From NCBI RefSeq assembly GCF_003119115.1, contig NZ_CP022369.1:186001-250000 (forward strand): a stretch of DNA of 64,000 bases. The letters run 5' to 3'. The position numbers were made by a program, and so were the translations under genes. The DNA is from Azospirillum sp. TSH58. GTDB lineage: Bacteria > Pseudomonadota > Alphaproteobacteria > Azospirillales > Azospirillaceae. Shown piece by piece: positions 27,503 to 36,376 of this stretch; position 1 is the stretch's first letter, and every line of letters starts with the position of its first letter. The notes below the pieces were generated by a model. That model ran no database searches. It was not told where the DNA came from and saw only the letters and a program-made list of their open reading frames with translations.

Positions 27503-27824
27503 TCCTCGCTCCGATACCATACGGATGCATTCATGGTGCCGACAAAAAACATTCATGGTACGGGACAAGCGCCGATGAGTGAGCCTAATTTTTAGGCATG
27601 ATTATCGGCGGGACGAACCAAATCCCAACGAAGAAATCCGGACTTTGTCTGTGGTCGAAAATCAGGCATCCCGCTCGCATCTGCAAAAATGAGTATATTT
27701 TAGGCATATTCTGGACCACTGGACGGCGCGTCCTCGGTCGTTCCGTTCATGACCCGTCTGTGAGAGCGTCGAGGCAACAGGAACCAAGGTCCACAACGGA
27801 CCCCGCAAGCAGAGAGGCTTCATC
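27503..27824. promoter_or_regulatory. Promoter region of the ABC importer operon with repeated operator-like motifs
   Basis: This gap is clearly more AT-rich than its surroundings. CATTCATGGT occurs at 27528-27537 and 27550-27559, exactly 22 bases apart (two helical turns). GCCTAA-TTT-TTAGGC (27583-27597) is a perfect palindrome. TTTTAGGCAT recurs at 27590-27599 and 27698-27707. The regulator could be the LysR protein encoded at 24970-25926, but LysR sites usually contain T-N11-A, so another factor is possible. AGAGAGG precedes the binding-protein start. Confidence 0.45.
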
Positions 27825-29327
27825 ATGGTGAAACGGTTGGTGGCACGGGCTGTGCTCTCGGCTTTCCTCCTCTCCGGCACGGCGCTGTCCGCGCAGGCCG
27901 CCGGCACGCTCAAGGTGGCGGTCGATTCGAACCTGAACACCCTCGACCCCGCCAAGATGAAGGGCGGCCAGGAGTATGTGGCCGCCTACCTCCTCTTCAA
28001 CGGCCTGACGGCGATCGCCGCCGACATGACGCTGAAGCCGGACCTCGCCGAGCGCTGGGAGCACAGCGCCGACCTCAAGACCTGGACATTCTTCCTGAAG
28101 AAGGGCGTGAAGTTCCACAGCGGCCGCGAGATGGACGCCGAGGACGTTCTCGCCACCATCACCCGCATCCAGGACAAGGCGACCGGCTCCACCGCCCGCG
28201 TGAACTTCGAGATCGTGGAGTCGATGAAGGCGGTGGATTCCCACACGGTGGAATTCACGCTGAAGTCGCCCTACTCCGGCTTCGCCGAGCTGTTCGGCGA
28301 GCGTCAGGCGCGCATCGTGCCGCGCGACGGCCTCGACACTCTGGCCTCCAACCCGGTCGGCACCGGCCCCTTCCAGTTCGTCTCCTTCGCGCCCGGCGAC
28401 CGCATGGTGGTGAAGCGCAACCCGACCTATTTCGAGGCCGGTCTACCCAAGCTGGACGAGGTGGTGATCCGCATCCTGCCCGAGACGGCCAGCCAAGTGG
28501 CGGCGCTGACCACGGGTGAGCTGGACCTCGCCTGGAACCTGCCGCCGGAGGCGGTGGACAAGGTCAAGGCGACGTCGAACCTGAAGGCCGAAGCCGTGCC
28601 GACCTCCACCTGGGACGGCGTGATCATGAACGGCACGACCAAGCCGTTCGACGACGTGCGCGTCCGCCGCGCCGTGGCGACGGCGCTGGACAAGCAGGCC
28701 ATCACCCAGATCGCCCTGTTCGGCTACGGCACGCCGACCCATTCGCCGATCCCGCCAAGCCACCCCTACTTCAACAAGGACCTGCCCATCGCCAAGGGCG
28801 ACCCGGCGGCCGCGAAGAAGATGCTGGCCGAGGCCGGCTATCCCAACGGCTTCGAGGTCACGCTCTACACCCCGGCCGGCCGCGCCACCCGCGAGCGTCT
28901 GGGGCTGGCGGTCCGCGAGTTGCTGAAGCCGGCGGGCATCACCGTCAACGTGCAGCGCGTGCCCTTCGACGTCTTCCTGAAGGACATCGAGGGCAAGGCG
29001 GGCTTCTACATCGACGGCTTCTTCAGCCGCCCGACGATCGATACCTCGGTCTACCCCTGGTACCACTCGCGCGGGTCGTGGAACGCCGCGCTGTGGAACT
29101 ACGCGAACCCGGCGATGGACAAGCTGCTCGACGGCGCCCGTCAGGCGACCAGCGAGGAGGAGGCCAAGAAGCTCTACGGCGAGGTGCAGGCGCTGGCCGT
29201 CCAGGACGCCCCCGGCGTCATCCCCTACGTCATCAACCACGTCAACGGCGTGAGCGCGCGGGTGCAGGGCTTCACCTCCCACCCGATGATGTTCCTCGAC
29301 CTGCGCAACGTTTCGGTCGGCCAGTAG
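27825..29327 (+). CDS. ABC transporter substrate-binding protein, family 5 (oligopeptide/dipeptide type)
   Basis: A 500-residue periplasmic receptor with a signal peptide ending GTALSAQA. The mature protein starts AGTLKVAVDSNLNTLDPAKM. KTWTFFLKKGVKFHSGREMD and RRAVATALDKQAITQIALFG are strong family-5 signatures. It is the first gene of a complete importer (receptor, two permeases, fused ATPases). The downstream RidA, ureohydrolase and deacylase genes suggest that the cargo is an amino-acid derivative or guanidino compound rather than a general peptide (inference). Confidence 0.93.
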   Translation: MVKRLVARAVLSAFLLSGTALSAQAAGTLKVAVDSNLNTLDPAKMKGGQEYVAAYLLFNGLTAIAADMTLKPDLAERWEHSADLKTWTFFLKKGVKFHSGREMDAEDVLATITRIQDKATGSTARVNFEIVESMKAVDSHTVEFTLKSPYSGFAELFGERQARIVPRDGLDTLASNPVGTGPFQFVSFAPGDRMVVKRNPTYFEAGLPKLDEVVIRILPETASQVAALTTGELDLAWNLPPEAVDKVKATSNLKAEAVPTSTWDGVIMNGTTKPFDDVRVRRAVATALDKQAITQIALFGYGTPTHSPIPPSHPYFNKDLPIAKGDPAAAKKMLAEAGYPNGFEVTLYTPAGRATRERLGLAVRELLKPAGITVNVQRVPFDVFLKDIEGKAGFYIDGFFSRPTIDTSVYPWYHSRGSWNAALWNYANPAMDKLLDGARQATSEEEAKKLYGEVQALAVQDAPGVIPYVINHVNGVSARVQGFTSHPMMFLDLRNVSVGQ

Positions 29328-29394
29328 AGCCGTCGACGGCGTCGGGAGCGCCCGCCGCGCTCCCGGCGGCCCCAGGCCAAGGGAAGCTCTCCGC

Positions 29395-30351
29395 ATGCTC
29401 CTCTACACACTCACCCGGCTGGCCTATCTGGCGATGGTGCTGGTCGTCATGTCGATCCTCGTCTTCCTCGTGACGCAGGCGATGCCGGGCGACGTCGCGT
29501 CGATGATCGCCGGGCAGTTCGCCTCGAAGGAGGTGATCGACGCCATCACGGTCAAGCTCGGTCTCGACCAGCCGCTGATCGTGCAGTACGGCCGCTGGGC
29601 CGCCGGCATCCTGCAGGGCGATCTCGGCCGCTCGCTGGTGCTGGAGCAACCGGTCGCGCCGATCCTGATGGAGGCGCTGAGCCGGTCCCTGGTCCTGGCG
29701 GTGGTGGCCCTGGCGGTGGTGACGGTGATCGGCATCGGCCTCGGCGTGCTGGCTGCGGTGCGCCGCGGGCGTCTGGCCGACCAGATGGTCTCGGGTGTGT
29801 CCTATCTCGGCATCGCCGTGCCCGACTTCTTCTGGGCGATCGTCCTGGTGCTGGTCTTCGGCAGCTATCTGAAATGGCTGCCGACCGGCGGCTACGCGCC
29901 GCTCTCGGACGGCTTCGTGCCTTGGGCGTCGCATCTGGTCCTGCCGGTCGTCACGCTGGTGCTGATGCTGATCGCCCGCATCGCGCGGCTGACCCGCTCC
30001 AGCATGATCGACGTCCTGCAGACCAACTACGTGAAATACGCCCGCGCCAAGGGCCTGCCGGAGACGGTGGTGATCGTCCGCCACGCGCTGCGCAACGCGC
30101 TGCTGCCGACCATCACCGTGCTGGCCATCGACTTCGGCCTGATCCTCGGCGGCGTCGTGGTCATCGAGACGGTCTTCTCCTTCCCCGGCATGGGCCGGCT
30201 GCTGCTGTTCGCCATCCAGCGCCACGACCTGCCGCTGATCCAGGCGACCATCCTGATCATCTCGACCGCCTACTGCCTGGCGAACCTGGCGGCCGACCTC
30301 CTCTACGCGTTCGTCAACCCGAAGATCCGCCATGGCATGGGGAACGCCTGA
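29395..30351 (+). CDS. ABC transporter permease, DppB-like
   Basis: A 318-residue permease with six predicted helices. It opens LLYTLTRLAYLAMVLVVMSI. The ATPase-contacting EAA loop is visible as YVKYARAKGLPETVVIVRHA, followed by LRNALLPTITVLAIDFGLIL. ETVFSFPGMGRLL near the C-terminus is characteristic of DppB. It forms a heterodimer with the next gene product. It starts 67 bases after the receptor gene, with AAGGGAAG upstream. Confidence 0.93.
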   Translation: MLLYTLTRLAYLAMVLVVMSILVFLVTQAMPGDVASMIAGQFASKEVIDAITVKLGLDQPLIVQYGRWAAGILQGDLGRSLVLEQPVAPILMEALSRSLVLAVVALAVVTVIGIGLGVLAAVRRGRLADQMVSGVSYLGIAVPDFFWAIVLVLVFGSYLKWLPTGGYAPLSDGFVPWASHLVLPVVTLVLMLIARIARLTRSSMIDVLQTNYVKYARAKGLPETVVIVRHALRNALLPTITVLAIDFGLILGGVVVIETVFSFPGMGRLLLFAIQRHDLPLIQATILIISTAYCLANLAADLLYAFVNPKIRHGMGNA

Positions 30352-30352
30352 C

Positions 30353-31216
30353 ATGACCACCGCGAGCCAAACCCGCGCAGCGCCCCCCCGCTCCGCGCCG
30401 AAGCGCTGGCCCACCTCGCTCGTCCTCGGGATCGCGCTGCTGGCGCCGCTGCTGGTGGTCGCCGTGGCCGGCCCCTGGCTGGCCCCCTACCCCTACGACG
30501 AGATGAACATCATGAGCCGGCTGCAGCCGCCGGGGCCGGACTTCTGGTTCGGCACCGACGAGTACGGCCGCGACGTGTTCAGCCGCACCCTCGTCGGCAC
30601 GACCAACTCGCTGGTCATGGGCGTCGCCGCCACCGCCATCAGCCTGCTCGTCGGCGTGCCGCTGGGGCTGGTCGCCGGCTACGGCCGCGGCCGGACCGAC
30701 GAGATCATTATGCGCTGCATGGACGTGCTGATGTCCTTCCCGCCCATCCTGCTGGGCATCCTCGTCCTGGCGGTCACGCCGCCGGCCCTGTGGAAGGCGG
30801 TCGTCGCCATCGGCATCGTCTACGTGCCGCAGGTGGTCCGCCTGACCCGGGCCATCACCCTGGAGCTGATGCAGGAGGAGTTCATCACCGCCGCCCGGCT
30901 GCGCGGCGAGAGCACCGCCTACATCCTGTTCCACGAGATCCTGCCGAACATCTGGCCGCCGCTGGCGGTCGAGTCCAGCCTGCGAGTCGTCTTCGCCATC
31001 CTGCTGGGCGCCGCCCTCAGCTTCATCGGCATGGGCGCCCAGCCGCCCTCCTCCGACTGGGGCCTGATGATCAGCGAGGCGCGGCCCTTCGTCGAGCAGG
31101 CACCCTGGATCGCGCTGTGCCCCGGCATCGCCATGGGCATCACCGTGATCGGCATCAACCTGCTGGGCGATGGATTGCGCGCCGTGCTGGACCCCCGCAA
31201 CACGGGAGGACACTGA
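30353..31216 (+). CDS. ABC transporter permease, DppC-like
   Basis: A 287-residue permease. The N-terminal helix LVLGIALLAPLLVVAVAGPW is followed by DFWFGTDEYGRDVFSRTLVG, the DppC hallmark. The coupling loop is EFITAARLRGESTAYILFHE, then ILPNIWPPLAVE. The ATG at 30353 follows the DppB stop by one base; a longer version from 30332 overlaps the previous gene and adds nothing. It is the second membrane half of the importer. Confidence 0.93.
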   Translation: MTTASQTRAAPPRSAPKRWPTSLVLGIALLAPLLVVAVAGPWLAPYPYDEMNIMSRLQPPGPDFWFGTDEYGRDVFSRTLVGTTNSLVMGVAATAISLLVGVPLGLVAGYGRGRTDEIIMRCMDVLMSFPPILLGILVLAVTPPALWKAVVAIGIVYVPQVVRLTRAITLELMQEEFITAARLRGESTAYILFHEILPNIWPPLAVESSLRVVFAILLGAALSFIGMGAQPPSSDWGLMISEARPFVEQAPWIALCPGIAMGITVIGINLLGDGLRAVLDPRNTGGH

Positions 31217-31220
31217 CATC

Positions 31221-33347
31221 ATGACCGCTCTCGTCCCCCTTTCCGCCGCCGCGTCTTCCGACCCGACCCCGGCCTCCGCGACCGCCTCGGCCGCCGCCCT
31301 GCTGGAGGTGCGCAACCTCACCATCAACTACGCCAGCCCGCGCGGCACGCTGCGCGCCGCCAGCGACGTCAGCTTCGCGATCCGGCCGGGCGAGGTCATG
31401 GGGCTGGTGGGCGAGTCCGGCTCGGGCAAGAGCACCGTCGCCATGGCCATCCTCGACCTGCTGGGCGAGGCCGGACGCATCGACGGCGGCGAGATCCTGT
31501 TCGAAGGGACCGACCTGCGCCGCCTGTCCGCCGCGCACCGCCGGCGCTTGCGCGGCGACCGCATCGCCGCGGTCTTCCAGGACCCCTTCACCTCGCTGAA
31601 CCCGGCGCTGACCGTCGGGCGGCAGATCGCCGAGCCGCTGGTCCAGCACAAGGGCTTCACCGCCCGGCAGGCAGCACCACGGGTGGAGGAGCTGCTGGCC
31701 GAGGTCGGCATCCGCGAGCCGCGGCGCATCGCGCAATCCTACCCGCACCAGCTGTCGGGCGGCATGCAGCAGCGCGTGCTGATCGCCACCGCGCTGGGCT
31801 GCGACCCCAAGCTGCTGATCCTCGACGAGCCGACGACAGCGCTCGACGTCACGGTGGAGGCACGGATCATCGAGCTGCTCGCCGGCCTGTGCGAGAGCCA
31901 CCATCTGAGCGCCCTGTTCGTCTCCCACAACCTCGGCATCGTCAACCGCATCTGCAATTCGGTCTGCGTGCTCTACGGCAGCGAGGTCGTGGAGACCGGG
32001 CGCACCCGCGACGTGCTGGCCCGGCCGGTCCATCCCTACACCAAGGGGCTGGTGGCGGCGCTGCCGCGCATCACCACCGACCGCCGGCACCGCCTGTCCT
32101 CGATCCCTGGCACGGTCAGCAAGCTGTCGGGCGCCTCTGAATCCTGCGTCTTCGCGCCGCGCTGTCCGTTCGCCGAGGAGACCTGCCGCCGCCTGCCCCA
32201 GGCGCTGCGCGGCGACGCCGCCGGCAACAGCGTGCGCTGCTGGAAGGCCGAGGCGCTGTCCGGCACCCCGTGGCCGGAGGAGTCGACCGCGTCCCGTCCG
32301 CAGGCGGCGCCGCCGGCCCGCACCGCCCCGCTGGTGCAGGTCGATGCGCTGCGCAAGGTCTTCGGCGAGCGCCGGTCGATCCTGCCGTGGCTTCGCCGCG
32401 ACGGCACGGTGGCGGTCGACGACGTCTCCTTCACCATCCGGCGCGGCGAGGTGCTGGGGGTGGTCGGCGAGAGCGGCAGCGGCAAGAGCACGATCGGCCG
32501 CTCACTGCTGGCCCTGATCGAGCCGACCGCCGGCACGGTGCTGTTCGACGGCGCCGACTTCGTCAAGCAGGCCAAGGAGGGCGACCGCGACCTGCGCCGC
32601 CGCGCCCAGCTGGTCTTCCAGAATTCGGCCGCGTCGCTCAACCCGCGCAAGACGGTGGGGGCGGCCATGGAGCGCCCGCTCGTTCTCGCCGGTCGCCAGG
32701 GCGAGGCGGAACGCCGTGAGATGATCGCGGCGCTGCTGACCCGCGTCGGCCTGCCCGCCGCCTACGCCGACCGCTACCCGCACGAGCTGAGCGGCGGCGA
32801 GCGGCAGCGCGTCAACATCGCCCGCGCCCTGGCCACCGATCCGGAGTTCGTCGTCTGCGACGAGGCGGTGTCGGCGCTGGACGTCTCGGTGCAGGCGAAC
32901 ATCCTCAACCTGCTGGCCGACCTGCGGGACGAGCTGGGGCTGTCCTACCTGTTCATCACCCACGACATCGCCGTGGTGTCGCACATCGCCGACCGCGTGC
33001 TGGTCGTCTATGGCGGCACCATCTGCGAGGAGGGTCCGATCGGCCGGGTTCTGCGCCCGCCCTACCATCCCTACACCGAGGCGCTGCTGTCGGCCGTGCC
33101 GCGGCTGAGCGGAGCGGAGGACGGCCCGGAGCCCGAGCGCATCCTGCTGGAGGACTCCACCGCTCCGCCCGGCGGCGGGGGCTGCGCCTTCCGCGGCCGC
33201 TGCCCGCGCAAGCTCGGCGCGATCTGCGACGAGCGCGCGCCGCCGGTGCAGACGGCGTCCGACGGCCACCGCATCGCCTGCCACATCCCCCTGGCCGAGC
33301 TGGCGGAACGGGCGTCGGTCTTTCCCGAACTGGCGGCCCTGCACTGA
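31221..33347 (+). CDS. Fused DppD-DppF-type ABC ATPase
   Basis: A 708-residue protein with two complete ATPase modules in one frame. Module 1 (about residues 25-345) has GESGSGKSTVAMAIL, LSGGMQQRVLIATALG and LLILDEPTTALDV, and ends in a cysteine-containing oligopeptide/HPY tail (CVFAPRCPFAEETC). Module 2 (about 370-700) has GESGSGKSTIGRSLLALIEP, LSGGERQRVNIARALA and FVVCDEAVSALDV, and a second tail, CAFRGRCPRKLGAIC. It energises the importer. Fusion of the D and F subunits is known in some systems and is not a frameshift artefact here, since the linker is continuous. Confidence 0.94.
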   Translation: MTALVPLSAAASSDPTPASATASAAALLEVRNLTINYASPRGTLRAASDVSFAIRPGEVMGLVGESGSGKSTVAMAILDLLGEAGRIDGGEILFEGTDLRRLSAAHRRRLRGDRIAAVFQDPFTSLNPALTVGRQIAEPLVQHKGFTARQAAPRVEELLAEVGIREPRRIAQSYPHQLSGGMQQRVLIATALGCDPKLLILDEPTTALDVTVEARIIELLAGLCESHHLSALFVSHNLGIVNRICNSVCVLYGSEVVETGRTRDVLARPVHPYTKGLVAALPRITTDRRHRLSSIPGTVSKLSGASESCVFAPRCPFAEETCRRLPQALRGDAAGNSVRCWKAEALSGTPWPEESTASRPQAAPPARTAPLVQVDALRKVFGERRSILPWLRRDGTVAVDDVSFTIRRGEVLGVVGESGSGKSTIGRSLLALIEPTAGTVLFDGADFVKQAKEGDRDLRRRAQLVFQNSAASLNPRKTVGAAMERPLVLAGRQGEAERREMIAALLTRVGLPAAYADRYPHELSGGERQRVNIARALATDPEFVVCDEAVSALDVSVQANILNLLADLRDELGLSYLFITHDIAVVSHIADRVLVVYGGTICEEGPIGRVLRPPYHPYTEALLSAVPRLSGAEDGPEPERILLEDSTAPPGGGGCAFRGRCPRKLGAICDERAPPVQTASDGHRIACHIPLAELAERASVFPELAALH

Positions 33348-33492
33348 CCGCCTGACCCGCACCGCCTGAACCCCACCGCCTGACCAACACCCCCCTTTTC
33401 CGGGCGGCGTGACGGCCCCGGGGCGGCTTCGGCCTCCCGGACACGCCCTCTCCATGCCCGGCGCACCCCTTCACCCAAGAGAGAACCGACCC

Positions 33493-33915
33493 ATGACCAC
33501 CCACACCCGCATCCGCAAGTTCAACACCAAGAAGACCTATCCCGAGCAGGCGCTGGACAACGACCTCTGCCAGACGGTCGTCGCCCGCGGGACGATGGTC
33601 TTCGTGCGCGGCCAGATCGGCCAGAACCTCGACACCAGCGAGAGCGTGGCCATCGGCGACGCCGCCGGCCAGACCGAGCAGGCCATGAGCAACATCAAGA
33701 TGCTGCTGGACGAAGCCGGCGCGACGATGGAGCACATCTGCAAGATCACCGTCTACATCACCGACCCGCGCTACCGCGAGCCGGTCTACCGCACCATCGG
33801 CAAGTGGCTGAAGGGCGTCCACCCCGTCTCCACCGGCATCGTCGTCAGCGCCCTGGCGCGGCCGGAGTGGGTGGTGGAGGTCGACGCCATCGCCGTGATC
33901 CCCGACGCCACCTGA
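33493..33915 (+). CDS. RidA-family protein (reactive intermediate deaminase-like)
   Basis: A 140-residue YjgF/YER057c/UK114-fold protein. FVRGQIGQNLDTSESVAIGD, TEQAMSNIKMLLDEAGATME and ICKITVYITDPRYREPVYRT follow the family pattern, and the C-terminal PEWVVEVDAIAVIP is typical. The RidA-type arginine in the active site is not obvious, so it probably belongs to a Rid2-7-like group. Such proteins hydrolyse imines or enamines or process amide intermediates. Its place between the importer and the ureohydrolase suggests that it handles an imine made during breakdown of the imported compound. Confidence 0.88.
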   Translation: MTTHTRIRKFNTKKTYPEQALDNDLCQTVVARGTMVFVRGQIGQNLDTSESVAIGDAAGQTEQAMSNIKMLLDEAGATMEHICKITVYITDPRYREPVYRTIGKWLKGVHPVSTGIVVSALARPEWVVEVDAIAVIPDAT

Positions 33916-33956
33916 ACCCTTCCCGCATTTCTCAGAAGAAACCTGGAACGCCCGCC

Positions 33957-34916
33957 ATGAGCAGCACCCTGACCAACCCGCCGCGCCGTGAACTGCAGAG
34001 CTTCCTCGACTTCCCGATCTGCACGGATCTCGACCAGCTCGACGGCCACATCGGCATCCTCGGCATCCCCTACGGCGATCCCTATTCGATCGACGAGGTG
34101 ACCAACGACCAGACCAACGCGCCCACCTGGGTCCGCCGCTACACCGAGCGGGCGCTGCGCCAGCTGGAGCGCTGGGACTTCGACATCGGCGGTCCGCTGC
34201 TCGGCGGGAAGGACATCAAGGTCGTGGACTGCGGCGACGTGAAGGCGAACCCGCGCGACCTCGACCTGCATTACCGCAACGCCGAGGCGGTGGTGCGGGC
34301 GATGCTCGCCAAGGGCATGCTGCCGATCATCATCGGCGGCGACCACGGCATCCCGATCCCGGTGCTGCGCGCCTACGACGACCAGGGTCCGATCACGCTC
34401 GTGCACATCGACGCGCACCTCGACTGGCGCGACCATGTGAACGGCGCCCGCGGCGGCTATTCCAGCCCGATCCGGCGCGCGGCGGAGATGGACCATGTCG
34501 GGCAGATCTTCCAGATCGGCCTGCGCTCCGCCGGCAGCGCCCGGCCGGAGGAGGTGGAGGCGGCCCAGGCCTACGGCGCCGTGCTGATCCCCGACGTGGA
34601 GCTGCAGGACGTCGGCATGAAGGCGGTGCTCGACCGCATTCCCGACGGCGGGCGCTACTACCTGACCATCGACGCCGACGGCATGGACCCGACCATCATG
34701 CCGGCCGTCAACGGCCCGGCGCCGGGCGGCGTGACCTATCCCCAGATCCGCACGCTGATCCACGGTCTGGTGAAGAAAGGCCGCGTGGTCGGCATGGACA
34801 TCGTGGAGATCACGCCGAAGAAGGACGTGAATGGCATCACCGCCATCACCGCCGGGCGCATCATCTGCAACCTGATCGGCAAGACCATCCAGGCCGGCTA
34901 CTTCGACGCCAAGTGA
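33957..34916 (+). CDS. Ureohydrolase (agmatinase/guanidino acid hydrolase family)
   Basis: A 319-residue binuclear manganese hydrolase that cleaves a guanidino group to urea and an amine. Metal-ligand motifs are complete: IIIGGDHGIPIPVL, TLVHIDAHLDWRDHV and LTIDADGMDPTIMPAVNGPA. The N-terminal FLDFPICTDLDQLDGHIGIL and the Asp-Ala-Asp variant separate it from classical arginases (SFDVDALDP) and place it with agmatinase-like enzymes of broad or unknown specificity. I used the ATG at 33957. Neighbouring genes suggest that the substrate is an imported or deacylated guanidino compound. Confidence 0.9.
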   Translation: MSSTLTNPPRRELQSFLDFPICTDLDQLDGHIGILGIPYGDPYSIDEVTNDQTNAPTWVRRYTERALRQLERWDFDIGGPLLGGKDIKVVDCGDVKANPRDLDLHYRNAEAVVRAMLAKGMLPIIIGGDHGIPIPVLRAYDDQGPITLVHIDAHLDWRDHVNGARGGYSSPIRRAAEMDHVGQIFQIGLRSAGSARPEEVEAAQAYGAVLIPDVELQDVGMKAVLDRIPDGGRYYLTIDADGMDPTIMPAVNGPAPGGVTYPQIRTLIHGLVKKGRVVGMDIVEITPKKDVNGITAITAGRIICNLIGKTIQAGYFDAK

Positions 34917-34936
34917 GCCGAGCCACCTGACGAGGA

Positions 34937-34967
34937 ACGGAGGAGGCCGGCCGACGGCCACCTCCGT
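34937..34967 (+). other. Strong hairpin between ureohydrolase and deacylase genes
   Basis: The arms ACGGAGGAGGCCG (34937-34949) and CGGCCACCTCCGT (34955-34967) pair with one mismatch around a five-base loop. There is no T-run. It may be a rho-dependent or processing signal that sets the level of the last gene. Confidence 0.45.
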
Positions 34968-35027
34968 CCCGACGGCACCGCCGGCTTGGGAAAGCCGGAA
35001 CTGATCGAAGACCAGGGAGGAAGGACC

Positions 35028-36185
35028 ATGACCGCCATGGGCGCGACGCTGGACATTCTGGAGCGGCTGGTGGCCTTTCCCACGGTCAGCCGCGACAGCA
35101 ACCTCGACCTCATCCTCTGGGCCAAGGAGCGGCTGGAGGCGGCCGGCGCCACCACGCGGCTGGTGCCGAGCGAGGACGGGCGCAAGGCCAACCTCTTCGC
35201 CAGCGTCGGGCCGGCCGACCGTCCGGGCATCCTGCTGTCCGGCCACACCGACGTGGTGCCGGTGGACGGGCAGGCCTGGACCTGCGATCCCTTCCGCCTG
35301 ACCCGCCGGGCCGGCAATCTCTACGGCCGCGGGACCGCCGACATGAAGGGCTTCATCGCCGCGGCGATGGCCCTGGCCGAGCGGGCCTCCGGGCGGACGC
35401 TCAGCCAGCCGCTTCATCTCGCGCTGTCCTATGACGAGGAGGTGGGCTGCCTGGGCGTGCGGCGCCTGATCGACATGATGGCCGCCCTGCCGGTCCGCCC
35501 GCGCTTCTGCATCGTCGGCGAACCCACGCTGATGCAGGTGGTCACCGCCCACAAGGGCAAGACGGCGCTGCGCATCGACTGCCGGGGCGCCGAATGCCAT
35601 TCGAGCCTCGCGCCGCAGGGGCTGAACGCCATCCACATGGCCTGCGACATGCTCACCGGTCTGCGCCGCCTTCAGGAGCGGGTCCAGACCGAGGGGGCGC
35701 GCGACGCCGGCTATGACGTGCCCTGGACCACCATCCACGCCGGCGTCATCCAGGGCGGCACCGCGCTGAACATCGTGCCCAACCAGTGCCGTCTCGACAT
35801 GGAGATCCGCCACCTGCCGCAGGACCCGGTGGACCCTCTGCTCGACGCCGTCCGCGCCGAGGCGGACGCCATGGAGAAGCGTCTGCGGACCGCCTTCCCC
35901 GCCGCCGCCGTGGACATCACGGAGCTGTCCAGCTACCCCGCCCTCGACACCGACGAGGATGCGGAGGTGGTGTCCTTCGTCAAGGCGCTCACCGGCGGCA
36001 ACAGCCTTGGCAAGATTTCCTTCGGCACCGAAGGCGGCCTGTTCCAGCGGCGCCTGTCCATTCCCACCGTCGTCTGCGGCCCCGGCAGCATCGGCGAAGC
36101 CCACAAGCCGGACGAGTTCGTCGCGGAGGATCAGTTGGCCGCCTGCGATCAAATGCTGGATGCGTTGCTCGCGCGGCTGGCGTGA
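35028..36185 (+). CDS. M20 metallopeptidase, acetylornithine deacetylase-like (ArgE)
   Basis: A 385-residue di-zinc amidohydrolase that removes an N-acyl group from an amino acid. Visible motifs: LLSGHTDVVPVDG (metal His and Asp), YGRGTADMKGFIAAAMALA (bridging Asp), LSYDEEVGCLGVRRLID (catalytic Glu-Glu), CIVGEPTLMQVVTAHKGK, and GGTALNIVPNQCRLDMEIRH. AGGGAGGAAGG precedes the ATG at 35028. It ends the importer operon. It is probably catabolic, freeing an acylated amino acid or guanidino amino acid, rather than biosynthetic, since no arg genes are nearby. Confidence 0.9.
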   Translation: MTAMGATLDILERLVAFPTVSRDSNLDLILWAKERLEAAGATTRLVPSEDGRKANLFASVGPADRPGILLSGHTDVVPVDGQAWTCDPFRLTRRAGNLYGRGTADMKGFIAAAMALAERASGRTLSQPLHLALSYDEEVGCLGVRRLIDMMAALPVRPRFCIVGEPTLMQVVTAHKGKTALRIDCRGAECHSSLAPQGLNAIHMACDMLTGLRRLQERVQTEGARDAGYDVPWTTIHAGVIQGGTALNIVPNQCRLDMEIRHLPQDPVDPLLDAVRAEADAMEKRLRTAFPAAAVDITELSSYPALDTDEDAEVVSFVKALTGGNSLGKISFGTEGGLFQRRLSIPTVVCGPGSIGEAHKPDEFVAEDQLAACDQMLDALLARLA

Positions 36186-36298
36186 CCGAGATCGCGGCGA
36201 GGCCGGGGCGATCCAAACCCGGCAAAGGCGCTCCGTCGAGGTGATGGTCGTGCGGGTGGGCAACGATCAAGGCCAGGCAACAGCCTGCGCAAACGTAA

Positions 36299-36330
36299 GT
36301 TTCAACCCACGCCCTCGTGCGGAGGGCGAC
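36299..36330 (-). repeat. Orphan type I-C-like CRISPR repeat
   Basis: Read on the minus strand this 32-mer begins GTCGCCCTCCGCACGAGGGC and ends GTGGGTTGAAAC. It has the length, the GTCGC start, the 7-bp stem (CGCCCTC/GAGGGCG) and the TTGAAAC end of type I-C repeats; the usual ending is GTGGATTGAAAC. No second copy occurs one repeat-plus-spacer away (about 66 bases) on either side, and no cas gene is in the window. It is a solitary, presumably relict terminal repeat inside a debris-rich region. Confidence 0.65.
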
Positions 36331-36376
36331 TCCTCATCTGTATGCACTTGTCCAACAACCCGCAATCCCCTAACCG

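Noticed and set aside
31221-33347. Two ATPase genes joined by sequencing error
   Set aside because: The linker between modules is continuous and both modules are complete in one frame without a stop or internal start signal.
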